Positions 1-8,301 are shown, numbered from the stretch's first letter. The stretch is DNA of 64,000 nt from [Actinomadura] parvosata subsp. kistnae (GCF_900323885.1 NZ_OOHJ01000022.1:434001-498000); one strand, 5' to 3'. Numbers and translations are program-made. The notes: generated from the letters alone by a model not told the origin.

Positions 1-1
1 G

Positions 2-2179
2 ATCCTGCCGTCGAAGGAGGCCGGCTTCAACGACGCGGCGTTCGCGACGGTGGACTACGCGATCGCGTACGCCGGCTCGATCGGCCTGCGCCTGATCCTG
101 CCGCTGACCGACGAGTGGGCCTACTACCACGGCGGCCACCGCGACTTCACCGAGCCCTACGGCCTGCCGCCGGAGGCGTTCTACACCGACGAGCGCGTGA
201 TCGCCGACTACCAGGCCTACGCCGAGCACGTGATGCGCCGGGTCAACCCGCTGACCGGCCGCGCCTACAACGCCGACCCCACCATCATGGCCTGGGAGTT
301 CGGCAACGAGCTGGAGGGCATGACGCTCGACTGGATCAACCGCAACGCCGCCGCGTTCAGGACGTGGGCGCCGCGCCAGCTCATCGCGGCCGGCCGCCGC
401 TTCGACATCGACGCCGACACGCTCGCCGCGCCCGGCGTGGACATCGTGGACGTGCACTACTACCCGCCGACGGCCGAGCGGGTCGCCGCCGACGCGGCCA
501 CGGTGACCGGCGCCGGCAAGGTCTACCTCGCCGGCGAGTACGCCTCCACCGCGGCCACCAAGGAGCTGCTCACCCCGCTCGCCGCGAACCGCGACGTCAC
601 CGGCATGCTGTCGTGGTCGCTGTTCGGCCACCACGACAGGAACGGCTTCGTCCAGCACGACGACGGCTTCACCCTGCACTATCCGGGCGACGACGCGCGC
701 ATGCGGGCCGCCGTCGAGGCGCAGGCCGCCTTCGCCGCGCAGGTCTCCCCCGCCACCGGCCGCCCCGCCCGCGTCGGGCCGCCGCTCATCACGCAGGTGG
801 ACAAGCGCGGCGGGCTGAACGAGCTGCGCTGGCGGGGCGCGGCCGGCGCCGCCGGCTACGTCGTGGAGCGCGCCCGGCACGGCCGCTGGAGCGCCGCCCA
901 CCAGGGGCTGCTCACCGACAACCAGACGCCCTGGATCGACCCGGAGGCGACGGGCGAGGTCTCCTACCGCGTCGTCCCGGTCGACCGGGACGGCCGCCGC
1001 GGCACGCCCTCGGAGCCGGTGCGGGTCACCGGCTCGCAGGTCGCGCTCGTGGACCCGCTGCAGACGACGGACCTGGCCGACGGCCACGCGAACGTCACCA
1101 TCACCCCTGCGGCGGCGGTCGCCGCGGGCGAGGCGTGGCTGTCGTGGAGCCGCCCCGGGCTGCGGCGGGCGCGTTTCGACGTGGCGGGCCGGCCGCGGAT
1201 CAAGGTGCAGGTCTCCGACGACGGCTCCACCTGGCGTACCGTGCGGCACGAGAGCGGCGACGGCCGCGTGACGGCCGAGACCGAGCACGAGAGCACCGGC
1301 GGCCAGGTGACGGCCGAGATCGAGGGCGCCGGGCACGTCCGCGTGGTCTGGAGCGGCGGCGGGGGGCTGACCCGGGCCACCCTCTGGTCGGCCGACCCCG
1401 CCCCCGTCTCCGCGCCTCCCGCCGCCCCCGCGGCGCTCACCCCGGCTCCCGGCGCCCGTGACGTGCTCGGCACCCCGGCGTTCACCTGGAGCCCTTCGCC
1501 GGGCGCGAGCTTCTACACGCTCACCGTCTCCGAGCACGCCGACCTCAGCGACCCCGTGCTGACGGCCACCGCGATCACCGGGACCGAGCACCGGCCGCCG
1601 GAGCAGCTCGAACCCGGCGTCACCTACTCCTGGCGGGTCACCGCGGTCAACGCGGCCGGCCGCACCTCCGGCGCAGTGTCGTCCTTCGCCACCCGCCCAC
1701 TGCCCGCTTCCCCCGCCGTCGTGGACGACTTCACCGGCTACGCCGACTCGGCCCAGCTGGCCGCCGCCTACCCGGGCAACCCCGGCGGCGACCCGATCAC
1801 GCCGTCGCTGCTGCCCGGCCAGGGCATGCGGCTGGACTACACGCTCGGCGGCGCCGGGTACGCGGGCGTCACCCGTACCTTCTCGCCCGCCCTGGACGTG
1901 TGGGGCCAGCACGGCCTCGAACTGCGGCTCGCCCGGACCGGCGCGCCCGCGAAGATCACCGTCCAGTTCGTCACCGGCGGCGTCTACTTCGAGCACACCC
2001 TCGACGCCGCACCGGACGGAGTGGTCCGCGTCCCGTTCACCGCGTTCGACCACCCGAGCTGGGCCGGCGCCGGCCCGCTCGACCTGACCCGCTTCGAGCA
2101 GCTCTCGTTCTACGCCGGCGGCGGGCCGGGCACCGGCACGCTCACCGTCGGCCAGGTCACCGCCTATCCCGCCCCGTAG
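2..2179 (+). CDS. Secreted beta-mannanase-like glycoside hydrolase (GH5 type), 5' end outside window
   Basis: The frame is open from the first bases, so the signal peptide and N-terminus lie upstream. The visible part begins inside a GH5 (cellulase-superfamily) TIM barrel. The acid/base glutamate is in AWEFGNELEG (about nt 290-320) and the nucleophile glutamate is probably in YLAGEYAST (about nt 525-550). The conserved tryptophans and YHGGHRDF region resemble family GH5_7 mannan endo-1,4-beta-mannosidases. After the barrel come a fibronectin-III-like module (about nt 780-1010), a second FnIII-like module (about nt 1430-1690) and a C-terminal beta-sandwich starting at VVDDFTGYAD, which resembles a carbohydrate-binding module. 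It would act outside the cell on mannan or related hemicellulose. The GH26 mannanase starts 15 bp downstream, so the two form a probable operon. GH5 is clear; the mannan substrate rests on family resemblance and the neighbour. Confidence 0.85.
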   Translation: MLPSKEAGFNDAAFATVDYAIAYAGSIGLRLILPLTDEWAYYHGGHRDFTEPYGLPPEAFYTDERVIADYQAYAEHVMRRVNPLTGRAYNADPTIMAWEFGNELEGMTLDWINRNAAAFRTWAPRQLIAAGRRFDIDADTLAAPGVDIVDVHYYPPTAERVAADAATVTGAGKVYLAGEYASTAATKELLTPLAANRDVTGMLSWSLFGHHDRNGFVQHDDGFTLHYPGDDARMRAAVEAQAAFAAQVSPATGRPARVGPPLITQVDKRGGLNELRWRGAAGAAGYVVERARHGRWSAAHQGLLTDNQTPWIDPEATGEVSYRVVPVDRDGRRGTPSEPVRVTGSQVALVDPLQTTDLADGHANVTITPAAAVAAGEAWLSWSRPGLRRARFDVAGRPRIKVQVSDDGSTWRTVRHESGDGRVTAETEHESTGGQVTAEIEGAGHVRVVWSGGGGLTRATLWSADPAPVSAPPAAPAALTPAPGARDVLGTPAFTWSPSPGASFYTLTVSEHADLSDPVLTATAITGTEHRPPEQLEPGVTYSWRVTAVNAAGRTSGAVSSFATRPLPASPAVVDDFTGYADSAQLAAAYPGNPGGDPITPSLLPGQGMRLDYTLGGAGYAGVTRTFSPALDVWGQHGLELRLARTGAPAKITVQFVTGGVYFEHTLDAAPDGVVRVPFTAFDHPSWAGAGPLDLTRFEQLSFYAGGGPGTGTLTVGQVTAYPAP

Positions 2180-2194
2180 GAAAGGACACCCCCC

Positions 2195-3229
2195 ATGCGC
2201 CGCCTGTTACTGACCCTGGCGGTGGCCGTGGCCACCGTCGCGAGCCTGGCCACGCCCGCGCACGCCTTCCCCGCCGCCACCCGCGCCGACCTCATCGGCT
2301 TCCTGACCGGGATCTCCGGCCGGTACACCCTGTCCGGCCAGCACAACCGCGAGCCCAACAGCGACCCCACCAAGTACACCCGCGTCGCCCAGGGCATCAC
2401 CGGCCAGACGCCCGGCCTGTGGGGCGGCGACTTCCTGTTCGCCTCCTCCGACGTCTCCAGCCGCCAGACGATGATCGACGAGGCCGTCCGGCAGTGGCAG
2501 GGCGGCTCCGTCGTGGCACTGACCTGGCACATGTGCCCGCCCACCACCGGCCCCACCTGCGGCTGGGACTCGAACGGGGTGCTCAGCCACCTGTCCGACA
2601 GCCAGTGGAGCCGGCTCGTCACCGACGGCACGAGCCTCAACAACGCCTTCAAGAGCCGGCTCGCCGAAGCCGTGCCCTACCTGCGCCGGCTCCAGAACGC
2701 CGGCGTGCCCGTGCTGTGGCGGCCCCTCCACGAGATGAACGACGGATGGTCGTGGTGGGGCGGCCGGCCCGGCGCCTCGGGCAGCAGGAAGCTGTACCAG
2801 ATCACCCACGACTACTACACGGCGCAGGGGCTGACGAACCTCGTGTGGGTCTGGAACGTCAAGGACGTCTCCATGGGCTCCATCGGCGACTACTGGCCCG
2901 GCTCGTCGTACGCCGACGTGGCCTCCCTGGACGTGTGGGCCAAGCTGGAGCCCTCCTCCTCCGACTACCAGGCGATGCTCAACGTGGCCGGCGGCAAGCC
3001 GATCTCCCTGGCCGAGGTGGGCCGCGCCCCCAGCCCGGCACTGCTCGACGCGCAGCCGCGCTGGACGTGGTTCATGGTGTGGGCCGAATGGCTGACGAAC
3101 CCGTCGTACAACACGAACGCGAGCGTGCAGGCCAGCTACTTCGGGCCGCGCGTGTACAACCGCGGCGAGTTCACCATCGGCCCGCATGAGGGGAGCGCTC
3201 GGAACTCCGTCACACGCGCAGGACGGTGA
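2195..3229 (+). CDS. Secreted GH26 beta-mannanase
   Basis: This is a 344-residue secreted mannan endo-1,4-beta-mannosidase of family GH26. Residues 1-24 are a Sec signal peptide (MRRLLLTL..., cleavage after AHA). The TIM barrel carries the GH26 signatures: LSGQHN near residue 47, the acid/base glutamate E180 in RPLHEMND, the aromatic WWGG just after it, and the nucleophile E274 in ISLAEVG. The start is fixed by a GGAAAGGA ribosome site about 10 nt upstream. It follows the GH5 enzyme closely, so the two are likely co-transcribed and cooperate on mannan. The last 14 or so residues (after EFTIGP) do not look like a GH26 terminus. They run into a region holding an ATPase-gene fragment, so the 3' end may have been altered by a rearrangement. 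Confidence 0.9.
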   Translation: MRRLLLTLAVAVATVASLATPAHAFPAATRADLIGFLTGISGRYTLSGQHNREPNSDPTKYTRVAQGITGQTPGLWGGDFLFASSDVSSRQTMIDEAVRQWQGGSVVALTWHMCPPTTGPTCGWDSNGVLSHLSDSQWSRLVTDGTSLNNAFKSRLAEAVPYLRRLQNAGVPVLWRPLHEMNDGWSWWGGRPGASGSRKLYQITHDYYTAQGLTNLVWVWNVKDVSMGSIGDYWPGSSYADVASLDVWAKLEPSSSDYQAMLNVAGGKPISLAEVGRAPSPALLDAQPRWTWFMVWAEWLTNPSYNTNASVQASYFGPRVYNRGEFTIGPHEGSARNSVTRAGR

Positions 3230-3235
3230 CCTGGC

Positions 3236-3380
3236 GGCCGGCGTACGCAGCGTGGTCGTCTTGCCGGTCTGCCAGGGCGCCTGCAGCACGAAGTAGCGGT
3301 CCATCTCGATGAGCGCCCGGGCCTCGGGAAGCCGTGGTGCGGGCGGCAGCGTGTAGGGGAGCCGCGGAGCCCAGGGGCCG
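3236..3380 (-). pseudogene. Remnant of an AAA-type ATPase gene
   Basis: Read on the minus strand, about 45 codons encode YTLPPAPRLPEARALIEMDR followed by YFVLQAPWQTGKTTTLR. This contains a Walker A loop (APWQTGKTT) in the context found near the N-terminus of bacterial AAA-like ATPases with the YFVLHAPRQTGKTTTLR motif. Homologous reading ends right after the Walker motif, and nothing upstream or downstream continues the family, so this is a gene scar. It abuts the unusual tail of the GH26 gene and a 12-bp inverted repeat at 3499-3559, consistent with an old insertion/deletion event. The family match is by motif only. Confidence 0.55.
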
Positions 3381-3498
3381 GGTCGCGTCCGATGATTTGC
3401 CCAAAGCCCGGCAGATGTGGCAGATCGCCCGCCGAGCCGGAGGCAAAGATGGGCTTGCGGTGGCGGGCGGGGGCGTCGATCGGGGATGATGGCACGTG

Positions 3499-3559
3499 AA
3501 CGCGGCCCCTGTTCCCGATCGACTGGCGTAGACACCCAATGATCATCAGGGGTCGCGTT
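3499..3559. repeat. 12-bp imperfect inverted repeat
   Basis: AACGCGGCCCCT at 3499-3510 pairs with AGGGGTCGCGTT at 3548-3559 (11 Watson-Crick pairs and one G-U), with a 37-nt loop. It sits between the ATPase scar and the small gene ending at 3578. It could be a terminator-like structure for the convergent genes or the end of a vanished mobile element. There is no U-rich tail. Confidence 0.4.
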
Positions 3560-3577
3560 TGCCATCCGCGCCCGCGG

Positions 3578-3925
3578 CTACTTGAGGGAGTCGAGGCGCT
3601 TGCGGCCCTTGTCCGTCAGCTCCGCCAGGTGCACCGCGATGCCGAAGCTGGTCAGGCCCGACCTGCTCGCCGCGGTGAACTCCGCGATCACCTCGTCCGA
3701 CGGGAACTCCTTGACCAGCACGTCGTAGGCCTCGTGCCCGTGGTCGCGGATGGCGGCGAGGATCATGTCGGTGTTCAGCTCGGATCGTGCCACGATCTCC
3801 TCCAGCGGGTCGTCCTGCCCTTCGCAGTTTCCCCCATCTGGAGGGCTTGGTAAATCGTCCGCTAGAGTGTGATCGCGTTCGATGTCGGAACCCGTCGGTG
3901 AGGGAGGTGTGCAGCAGATGCGCAC
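3578..3925 (-). CDS. Small acidic protein of unknown function
   Basis: This is a short minus-strand frame of up to 115 residues that I do not recognise. The part most likely to be real begins around DDPLEEIVARSELNTDMI and ends TDKGRKRLDSLK. It is rich in predicted helix and acidic residues, with no signal peptide, membrane segment or catalytic motif. The first 35 or so residues (rich in P, D, T, C) overlap the divergent promoter region of the acetyltransferase and may not be translated. A shorter start inside the frame (a GTG after GGAGGAG near 3795, or the ATG near 3770) is as likely as the GTG at 3925. It is divergent from the GNAT gene. Confidence 0.5.
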   Translation of the reverse strand: MRICCTPPSPTGSDIERDHTLADDLPSPPDGGNCEGQDDPLEEIVARSELNTDMILAAIRDHGHEAYDVLVKEFPSDEVIAEFTAASRSGLTSFGIAVHLAELTDKGRKRLDSLK

Positions 3926-4010
3926 GACTGTTCAGCAGCGCGACCTCGGCTCTGCTCTCATCCACCTCCTCCACACGGAGACATCGTGTCGATTCGCATC
4001 ACCCCTCTGA
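3918..4010 (+). CDS. Possible 30-codon leader peptide upstream of the acetyltransferase
   Basis: A strong ribosome site (GAGGGAGGT) lies about 9 nt before an ATG that opens a 30-codon frame beginning MRTTVQQRDLGSALIHLL. The frame ends at a TGA 25 nt inside the acetyltransferase gene. This is the best Shine-Dalgarno in the region, yet it serves the short frame rather than the GTG start at 3986. The arrangement would couple translation of the acetyltransferase to this leader. A mis-assigned or frameshifted start of the downstream gene is the main alternative. Confidence 0.35.
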   Translation: MRTTVQQRDLGSALIHLLHTETSCRFASPL

Positions 4011-4867
4011 TCGATCCGCAGACGACGCCGTCCAGCCGGCGCCTCGCCTGGCTCGCCACCCTGCCCGCCGGCACTCCCGCCGGGTCGGCCTTTCTACGGC
4101 TGTTCCTGAAGGCGGGCCAGGATCACCTGGCCGAGCTCGACGTGCACGTCCACCCGGCCGAGCGGCGCAAGGGCGCCGGCTCCCTCCTGCTGGGCGCCGC
4201 GCTGGAGGCGGCCCGCCAGGAGGGCCGGCGCCGCGTCATCGCGCAGGCGGAGCCCGGCTCGGCGGCGGAGGCGTTCCTGTCCGCGCACGGTTTCCGCACC
4301 GTTCTGACCCTGACGTACGCGCGGCTGCCGCTGGCTCGGGCGAGCCTCGGCGATCTTGACGCGATCGCCCGCAGCCCACACCCTGGCTACCGGCTGGTCT
4401 CGTGGGACGGGGTCGTGCCCGACGAGCTGGCCCCGACGTTCGCCGCGTCCCGCCGCGCCATGGACGACATGCCCATGGACGACACCGACTTCGGCACCGT
4501 GAGCTGGGACGTCGACCGCGTTCGAGAGGCGGCGCTGGCCATCGGGAAGCGCGGCGATTTCCTGCACACCGTCGCCGCCGTCGCGGAGTCCGACGGGGCC
4601 GTCGTGGGCTTCACCGAGCTGGTCGTCCCAGGGGACGGCAAGGGTGACGCCCAGCACTACGGCACCGGGGTGCTGCCCGAGCATCGCGGGCACGGCCTCG
4701 CCCGCTGGATGAAGGCCGAGGCCATCCGGCAGGCCCGCGAGCGCTACCCGTACCTTGAGGGGCTGCTGACCGACACCGCCGACAGCAACCGCCCCATGCG
4801 CGCCGTCAACGACGCGCTCGGCTACCTGCCGACGCACAAGATGGCGACGCTGCAGCTCGACCTGTAG
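3986..4867 (+). CDS. Tandem GNAT-domain N-acetyltransferase
   Basis: This 293-residue cytosolic acetyltransferase has two GNAT folds in tandem, an arrangement shared with mycothiol synthase and several actinobacterial antibiotic-modifying enzymes. The acetyl-CoA pyrophosphate loop (motif A) appears twice: PAERRKGAGSLLL in the N-terminal half (about residues 57-69) and PEHRGHGLARWMKAEA in the C-terminal half (about residues 233-248). The second copy fits the Q/RxxGxG/A consensus better and is probably the active one. GTG at 3986 has ACGGAG about 6 nt upstream. The acceptor substrate cannot be read from the sequence. A 14-bp hairpin follows the stop codon and probably isolates it from the oxygenase operon. 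Confidence 0.8.
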   Translation: MSIRITPLIDPQTTPSSRRLAWLATLPAGTPAGSAFLRLFLKAGQDHLAELDVHVHPAERRKGAGSLLLGAALEAARQEGRRRVIAQAEPGSAAEAFLSAHGFRTVLTLTYARLPLARASLGDLDAIARSPHPGYRLVSWDGVVPDELAPTFAASRRAMDDMPMDDTDFGTVSWDVDRVREAALAIGKRGDFLHTVAAVAESDGAVVGFTELVVPGDGKGDAQHYGTGVLPEHRGHGLARWMKAEAIRQARERYPYLEGLLTDTADSNRPMRAVNDALGYLPTHKMATLQLDL

Positions 4868-4878
4868 CGGCGGATCCG

Positions 4879-4911
4879 CCCCCGTGATCAGGCCCGGCCT
4901 GATCACGGGGG
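4879..4911. terminator. Hairpin terminator after the acetyltransferase gene
   Basis: This is a perfect palindrome, with CCCCCGTGATCAGG at 4879-4892 pairing with CCTGATCACGGGGG at 4898-4911 around a 5-nt loop, 11 bp after the TAG. There is no T-run, as is common for actinobacterial terminators. Confidence 0.65.
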
Positions 4912-5045
4912 TGCTGGTGCCGGACGACCGGGAGGGGCACGCCGGCACGTTCGTTTTCCGGCATCCGGGAAACGCGATTCCGCGCCGGGGTGATGCGGGT
5001 CACCATCGTTCGCACCAGCGACCGACCGCCGAAGGAGCCGAAGCG

Positions 5046-6095
5046 ATGGTGAGCATCCCCCGCGACCAGTGGTACGTCGCCGCGTACGGGCGCGAGATCG
5101 GGCACGACCTGTTCAACCGCACCGTCTGCGGCGAGTCCATCCTGTTCTGGCGCACCCGCGCCGGAGCCGTCACCGCCGTCTCCGACCGCTGCGTGCACCG
5201 CCGCTTCCCGCTCTCCGAGGCGCCCAGCCGGCTGGTCGACGACCAGGTGGTGTGCGGCTACCACGGCTTCACCTACGGCGCGGACGGCGGCTGCGTGGCC
5301 GTGCCCGGCCAGACCCGGGTGCCGCGGACCGCCCGGCTCAAGAGCTACCCGGTCGTCGAGCAGGACTCGTTCGTGTGGGTGTGGATCGGCGACCCGGCCA
5401 AGGCCGACGCGTCCCGCATCCCCCGGGCGCCGTGGCTCGACGCGCCCGGCTGGACCACCGTGTCGGGCATGGAGCCGCTCAACGCCCGGTTCGGGCTGCT
5501 CGTGGACAACCTGCTTGACCTGTCGCACGAGACGTACCTGCACAGCGGCTACATCGGCACGCCCGAGGTGGCCGCCACCCCGATCACCACCGAGGTCGAC
5601 GACGAGGCCGGCGTCGTCTACGTCAGCCGGCACATGGACGACGCCGAGTGCCCGCCCTTCTACGCCAAGTCCACCGGCCTGGCCGGGCGCATCATGCGCT
5701 GGCAGGACATCGAGTACACCCCGCCGTGCCTGTACAAGCTGCACTCGCGCATCGCACCCCTCGGCGTGCTGCCGGGCGCCGACGGCAGCGACCCCGACGC
5801 CTTCCACGTCGAGGTCGTGTACGCCATCACGCCCGAGACCGAGCACACCACCCACGACTTCTGGGCCGTCGCCCGCGACTTCGCCCTCGACGACCAGGGC
5901 GTGTCCGACTTCCTGGCCGAGCAGAACCGGACCGTCGTCCTCCAGGACGTCGCCGCCCTGAACGTCCTGGAGCAGGTGATCGCCACCGAGCCGGCCGGGT
6001 ACCAGGAGCTGTCCATCAACATCGACACCGGCGGGCTCGCGGCCCGCCGCCTCCTGGCCCGGCTCACGGAGCAGGGCGCGGCGAGCCGGGCATGA
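5046..6095 (+). CDS. Rieske non-heme iron oxygenase, vanillate O-demethylase oxygenase-type (VanA-like)
   Basis: This 349-residue oxygenase component uses electrons from its partner reductase to oxidise an aromatic substrate, classically O-demethylation of vanillate. The Rieske 2Fe-2S cluster ligands are C49-x-H51 and C70-xx-H73 (CVHRRFP and CGYHGF). The catalytic iron ligands are H161 and H166 in DNLLDLSHETYLH. The C-terminal half matches the VanA-type catalytic domain. The ATG at 5046 has AAGGAG 8 nt upstream; upstream in-frame codons lie in the terminator region and are unlikely to be used. It overlaps the next gene by ATGA, and the reductase follows, so the three genes form one translationally coupled operon. 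VanA-like is certain at family level; the actual methoxy-aromatic substrate is not known. Confidence 0.88.
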   Translation: MVSIPRDQWYVAAYGREIGHDLFNRTVCGESILFWRTRAGAVTAVSDRCVHRRFPLSEAPSRLVDDQVVCGYHGFTYGADGGCVAVPGQTRVPRTARLKSYPVVEQDSFVWVWIGDPAKADASRIPRAPWLDAPGWTTVSGMEPLNARFGLLVDNLLDLSHETYLHSGYIGTPEVAATPITTEVDDEAGVVYVSRHMDDAECPPFYAKSTGLAGRIMRWQDIEYTPPCLYKLHSRIAPLGVLPGADGSDPDAFHVEVVYAITPETEHTTHDFWAVARDFALDDQGVSDFLAEQNRTVVLQDVAALNVLEQVIATEPAGYQELSINIDTGGLAARRLLARLTEQGAASRA

Positions 6096-6385
6096 ACGGC
6101 ATGGATGCGGTACGTCTGCACGCCGGGCGTGATGTGCTGCGGGTGGTGTGGCTGCCGGGCAGCGACCTGCTGCGGGGCACCTGCCACTGCGGCGCCACGC
6201 ACGTGGCCGAAGGGCCGGTCGAGGTGTGGGAGTGGCTGCTCGCCCACCCGACCGGTCACTCCGCCCCGAGCACGCCGGCACCTTCGGGCGCGGGAGCGGT
6301 GGCGGGGTCGGATGGAGTGGCGGCGTCGGATGCGGTGGCGCCTGCGGATGCGGTCGCGTCTGCGGATGTGAGGGTCGCGCGATGA
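6092..6385 (+). CDS. Small Cys-containing protein between oxygenase and reductase
   Basis: This is a 97-residue protein with ATGA overlaps on both sides (6092-6095 and 6382-6385), so it is certainly translated with the oxygenase and reductase. The N-terminal 55 residues look folded and carry a TCHCGATHV motif (C-x-C plus H) that could bind a metal or an iron-sulfur cluster. The C-terminal 25 or so residues are a degenerate six-residue repeat (GSDGVA, ASDAVA, PADAVA, SADVRV) encoded by an 18-bp minisatellite. I do not recognise the family. Its position suggests an accessory role in electron transfer or assembly, which is inference. Confidence 0.65.
   Translation: MNGMDAVRLHAGRDVLRVVWLPGSDLLRGTCHCGATHVAEGPVEVWEWLLAHPTGHSAPSTPAPSGAGAVAGSDGVAASDAVAPADAVASADVRVAR
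6308..6379 (+). repeat. 18-bp coding minisatellite (4 units)
   Basis: Four degenerate copies of an 18-bp unit (for example GCGGATGCGGTCGCGTCT) encode the six-residue repeat at the C-terminus of the small protein at 6092-6385. The period keeps the frame. Confidence 0.7.
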
Positions 6386-7332
6386 CCCGGAGCTCCACCG
6401 TCGTCGAGGAGCGCAAGCTCGTCGTGCATTCCCGCGCCCGGGCCGCCGACGAGGTGATCACCCTCGACCTGCGTGACCCGGACGGCGCCGAGCTGCCGTC
6501 CTGGACGCCCGGCGCTCACCTCGACCTCGTCCTCGCCGGCGACCTGGTGCGCCAGTACTCGCTCTGCGGCGACCCCGCCGACCGCACGACCTGGCGCATC
6601 GCCGTGCTGCGCGAGCCGGGCGGCCGGGGCGGCTCAGCGTTCGTCCACGACGAGCTGCACCCGGGCGCCACGATTCTGGTACGCGGCCCGCGCAACCACT
6701 TCCCGCTGCACCCGGCACCCCGCTACCTGTTCATCGCCGGCGGGATCGGCATCACCCCGATCCTGCCCATGGTGGCGGCGGCCGAGGCGGCCGGCGCGGA
6801 GTGGCGGCTGGCGTACGGGGGGCGGTCGCGGGCGTCGATGGCGTTCGCCCGGGACCTGGGCGACGACGACCGGGTGACGGTGTGGCCGCAGGACGAGCGC
6901 GGCCTGCTCGACCTCGACGCCCTGCTGGCGGAGGCGGCGCCGGGCACGCTCGTCTACTGCTGCGGCCCGGCCCCGCTGCTGGCCGCCGTCGAGGAGCGCT
7001 GCCCGCCGGACGTCCTGCACCTGGAACGCTTCACCCCCAAGGACGCCGGCCCTCCCCTCCTCAGCGGACCCTTCGAGGTGGAGCTGGCCGGCTCCGGCCG
7101 CACGCTCACCGTCCCGCCGGGCCGCTCGATCCTGGACGTGGTGGAGGAGGCCGGCGTGCCGGTACTGTCGTCGTGCCGGGAGGGCACCTGCGGCACCTGC
7201 GAGACGGGGGTGCTCGCCGGCGCGGTGGACCATCGCGACTCGCTCCTCAACGCGGAGGAGCGGGCGGCCAATGACGTGATGTTCATCTGCGTCTCCCGCG
7301 CCGCCGGCCCGAAACTGGTCCTCGACCTCTGA
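6382..7332 (+). CDS. FMN/2Fe-2S oxidoreductase, vanillate demethylase reductase-type (VanB-like)
   Basis: This 316-residue phthalate-dioxygenase-reductase-type protein passes electrons from NAD(P)H to the Rieske oxygenase encoded upstream. The domain order is a flavin-binding barrel with RQYS (57-60), a nucleotide-binding domain with AGGIGITP (119-126) and CCGP (193-196), then a C-terminal plant-type ferredoxin with cysteines C265, C270, C273 and C303 (SCREGTCGTCETG ... ICV). The length is normal for VanB. The start overlaps the small protein's stop by ATGA. Together with 5046-6095 it makes a complete two-component aromatic oxygenase. Confidence 0.9.
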   Translation: MTRSSTVVEERKLVVHSRARAADEVITLDLRDPDGAELPSWTPGAHLDLVLAGDLVRQYSLCGDPADRTTWRIAVLREPGGRGGSAFVHDELHPGATILVRGPRNHFPLHPAPRYLFIAGGIGITPILPMVAAAEAAGAEWRLAYGGRSRASMAFARDLGDDDRVTVWPQDERGLLDLDALLAEAAPGTLVYCCGPAPLLAAVEERCPPDVLHLERFTPKDAGPPLLSGPFEVELAGSGRTLTVPPGRSILDVVEEAGVPVLSSCREGTCGTCETGVLAGAVDHRDSLLNAEERAANDVMFICVSRAAGPKLVLDL

Positions 7333-7345
7333 CCCTCCCGACGCC

Positions 7346-7508
7346 CCTTCCAGAAACCACCCGAACCGACAAACCTCCGAGAACCCAGCCGAACCTCCGA
7401 GAAACCGGCTGAACCGACGAACCCTCAGTCCTCCGAGAAACCGGCCGAACCGACGAACCTTCGATCCTCCGAGAAGCCGCACAAGCCGACGAACCTCTGA
7501 TCCTCCGG
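7346..7508. repeat. 36-bp tandem repeat upstream of iclR-type gene
   Basis: The unit begins CCTCCGAGAAACCGGC and repeats exactly every 36 bp from 7394, 7430 and 7466. There is a 20-bp partial unit at 7374, a degenerate unit at 7346 and a 7-bp remnant at 7502. The units are directly adjacent with no spacers, so this is a minisatellite rather than a CRISPR array. It fills nearly the whole gap between the reductase and the regulator gene and ends 10 bp before the regulator's start. Confidence 0.85.
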
Positions 7509-7518
7509 GGAGCCGTCC

Positions 7519-8301
7519 ATGCCGATTCCCGCGCCCCGTCAACCCGCCGAGCGCACCGGCCCGGTCGTGGCCCGCGCGTTGCAGATCCTCGGCGTGTTCA
7601 CGCCAGACCGGCGTGCGCTAACGCTCAGCGAGCTGTCCCGGCACGCCGGCATGCCGGTCTCGACCGTGCACCGGCTGGTGTCGGACCTCGTGGCCTGGGG
7701 TGCGCTGGAGCGGGATCCGGCCGGATGCTTCCACATCGGCCTGCGCCTGTGGGAGCTGGGCTCGCTGGCGCCGCGCGGTCTCGGCCTGCGGGAGGCGGCG
7801 CTGCCGTACCTGGAGGATCTGTCGCAGGTCACCCGGGAGAACGTGCAGCTCGCCGTGCGGGAAGGGACGGAGGTGGTGTTCGTGGAGCGGATCGCGGGCA
7901 GCAAGGCCGTCCCCGTGCTCACCCGCGTCGGCGGCCGTTTCGCCCTCACGGCGACCGGCGTCGGGCTGGTCCTGCTCGCCCACGCTCCCGCCGACGTCCA
8001 GGAGCAGGTGCTGAACGCGCCCATCACCCGCTACACCGAGCGCACCATGACGGACCCGCGCCGCATCCGCGCCGCCCTCGCCGACACCCGCTCCCGCGGT
8101 TACGCGGTGAGCGACCGCCAGGTCACCATGGACGCGCTGTCGGTCGCGGCGCCCATCCGCGACGCCCAGGGCGAGGTGACGGCCGCCGTCTCCCTCGTCG
8201 TCCGGCACGGGGGCGCCGCTCCGCACACCCTGGCCCCGCTCCTGCTCACCAGCGCCCGCGCCATCTCCCGCGCCCTCCCCGCCGCAGCGACACGAGCTTG
8301 A
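7519..8301 (+). CDS. IclR-family transcriptional regulator
   Basis: This 260-residue regulator has an N-terminal winged helix (about residues 14-75; LSELSRHAGMPVSTVHRLV is the helix-turn-helix) and a C-terminal IclR effector domain (about 90-255) of the kind that binds small aromatic or organic acids. ATG at 7519 has CCGGGGAG upstream. It lies downstream of the Rieske oxygenase operon on the same strand, and IclR proteins commonly control such operons, so it is the likely regulator of the demethylase genes. No clear operator was identified, because the upstream DNA is replaced by a minisatellite. Confidence 0.87.
   Translation: MPIPAPRQPAERTGPVVARALQILGVFTPDRRALTLSELSRHAGMPVSTVHRLVSDLVAWGALERDPAGCFHIGLRLWELGSLAPRGLGLREAALPYLEDLSQVTRENVQLAVREGTEVVFVERIAGSKAVPVLTRVGGRFALTATGVGLVLLAHAPADVQEQVLNAPITRYTERTMTDPRRIRAALADTRSRGYAVSDRQVTMDALSVAAPIRDAQGEVTAAVSLVVRHGGAAPHTLAPLLLTSARAISRALPAAATRA

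Noticed and set aside
2207-3565. 452-codon minus-strand frame over the GH26 gene
   Set aside because: Only its first about 110 codons contain family-like sequence (the ATPase relic); the rest is antisense to the mannanase.
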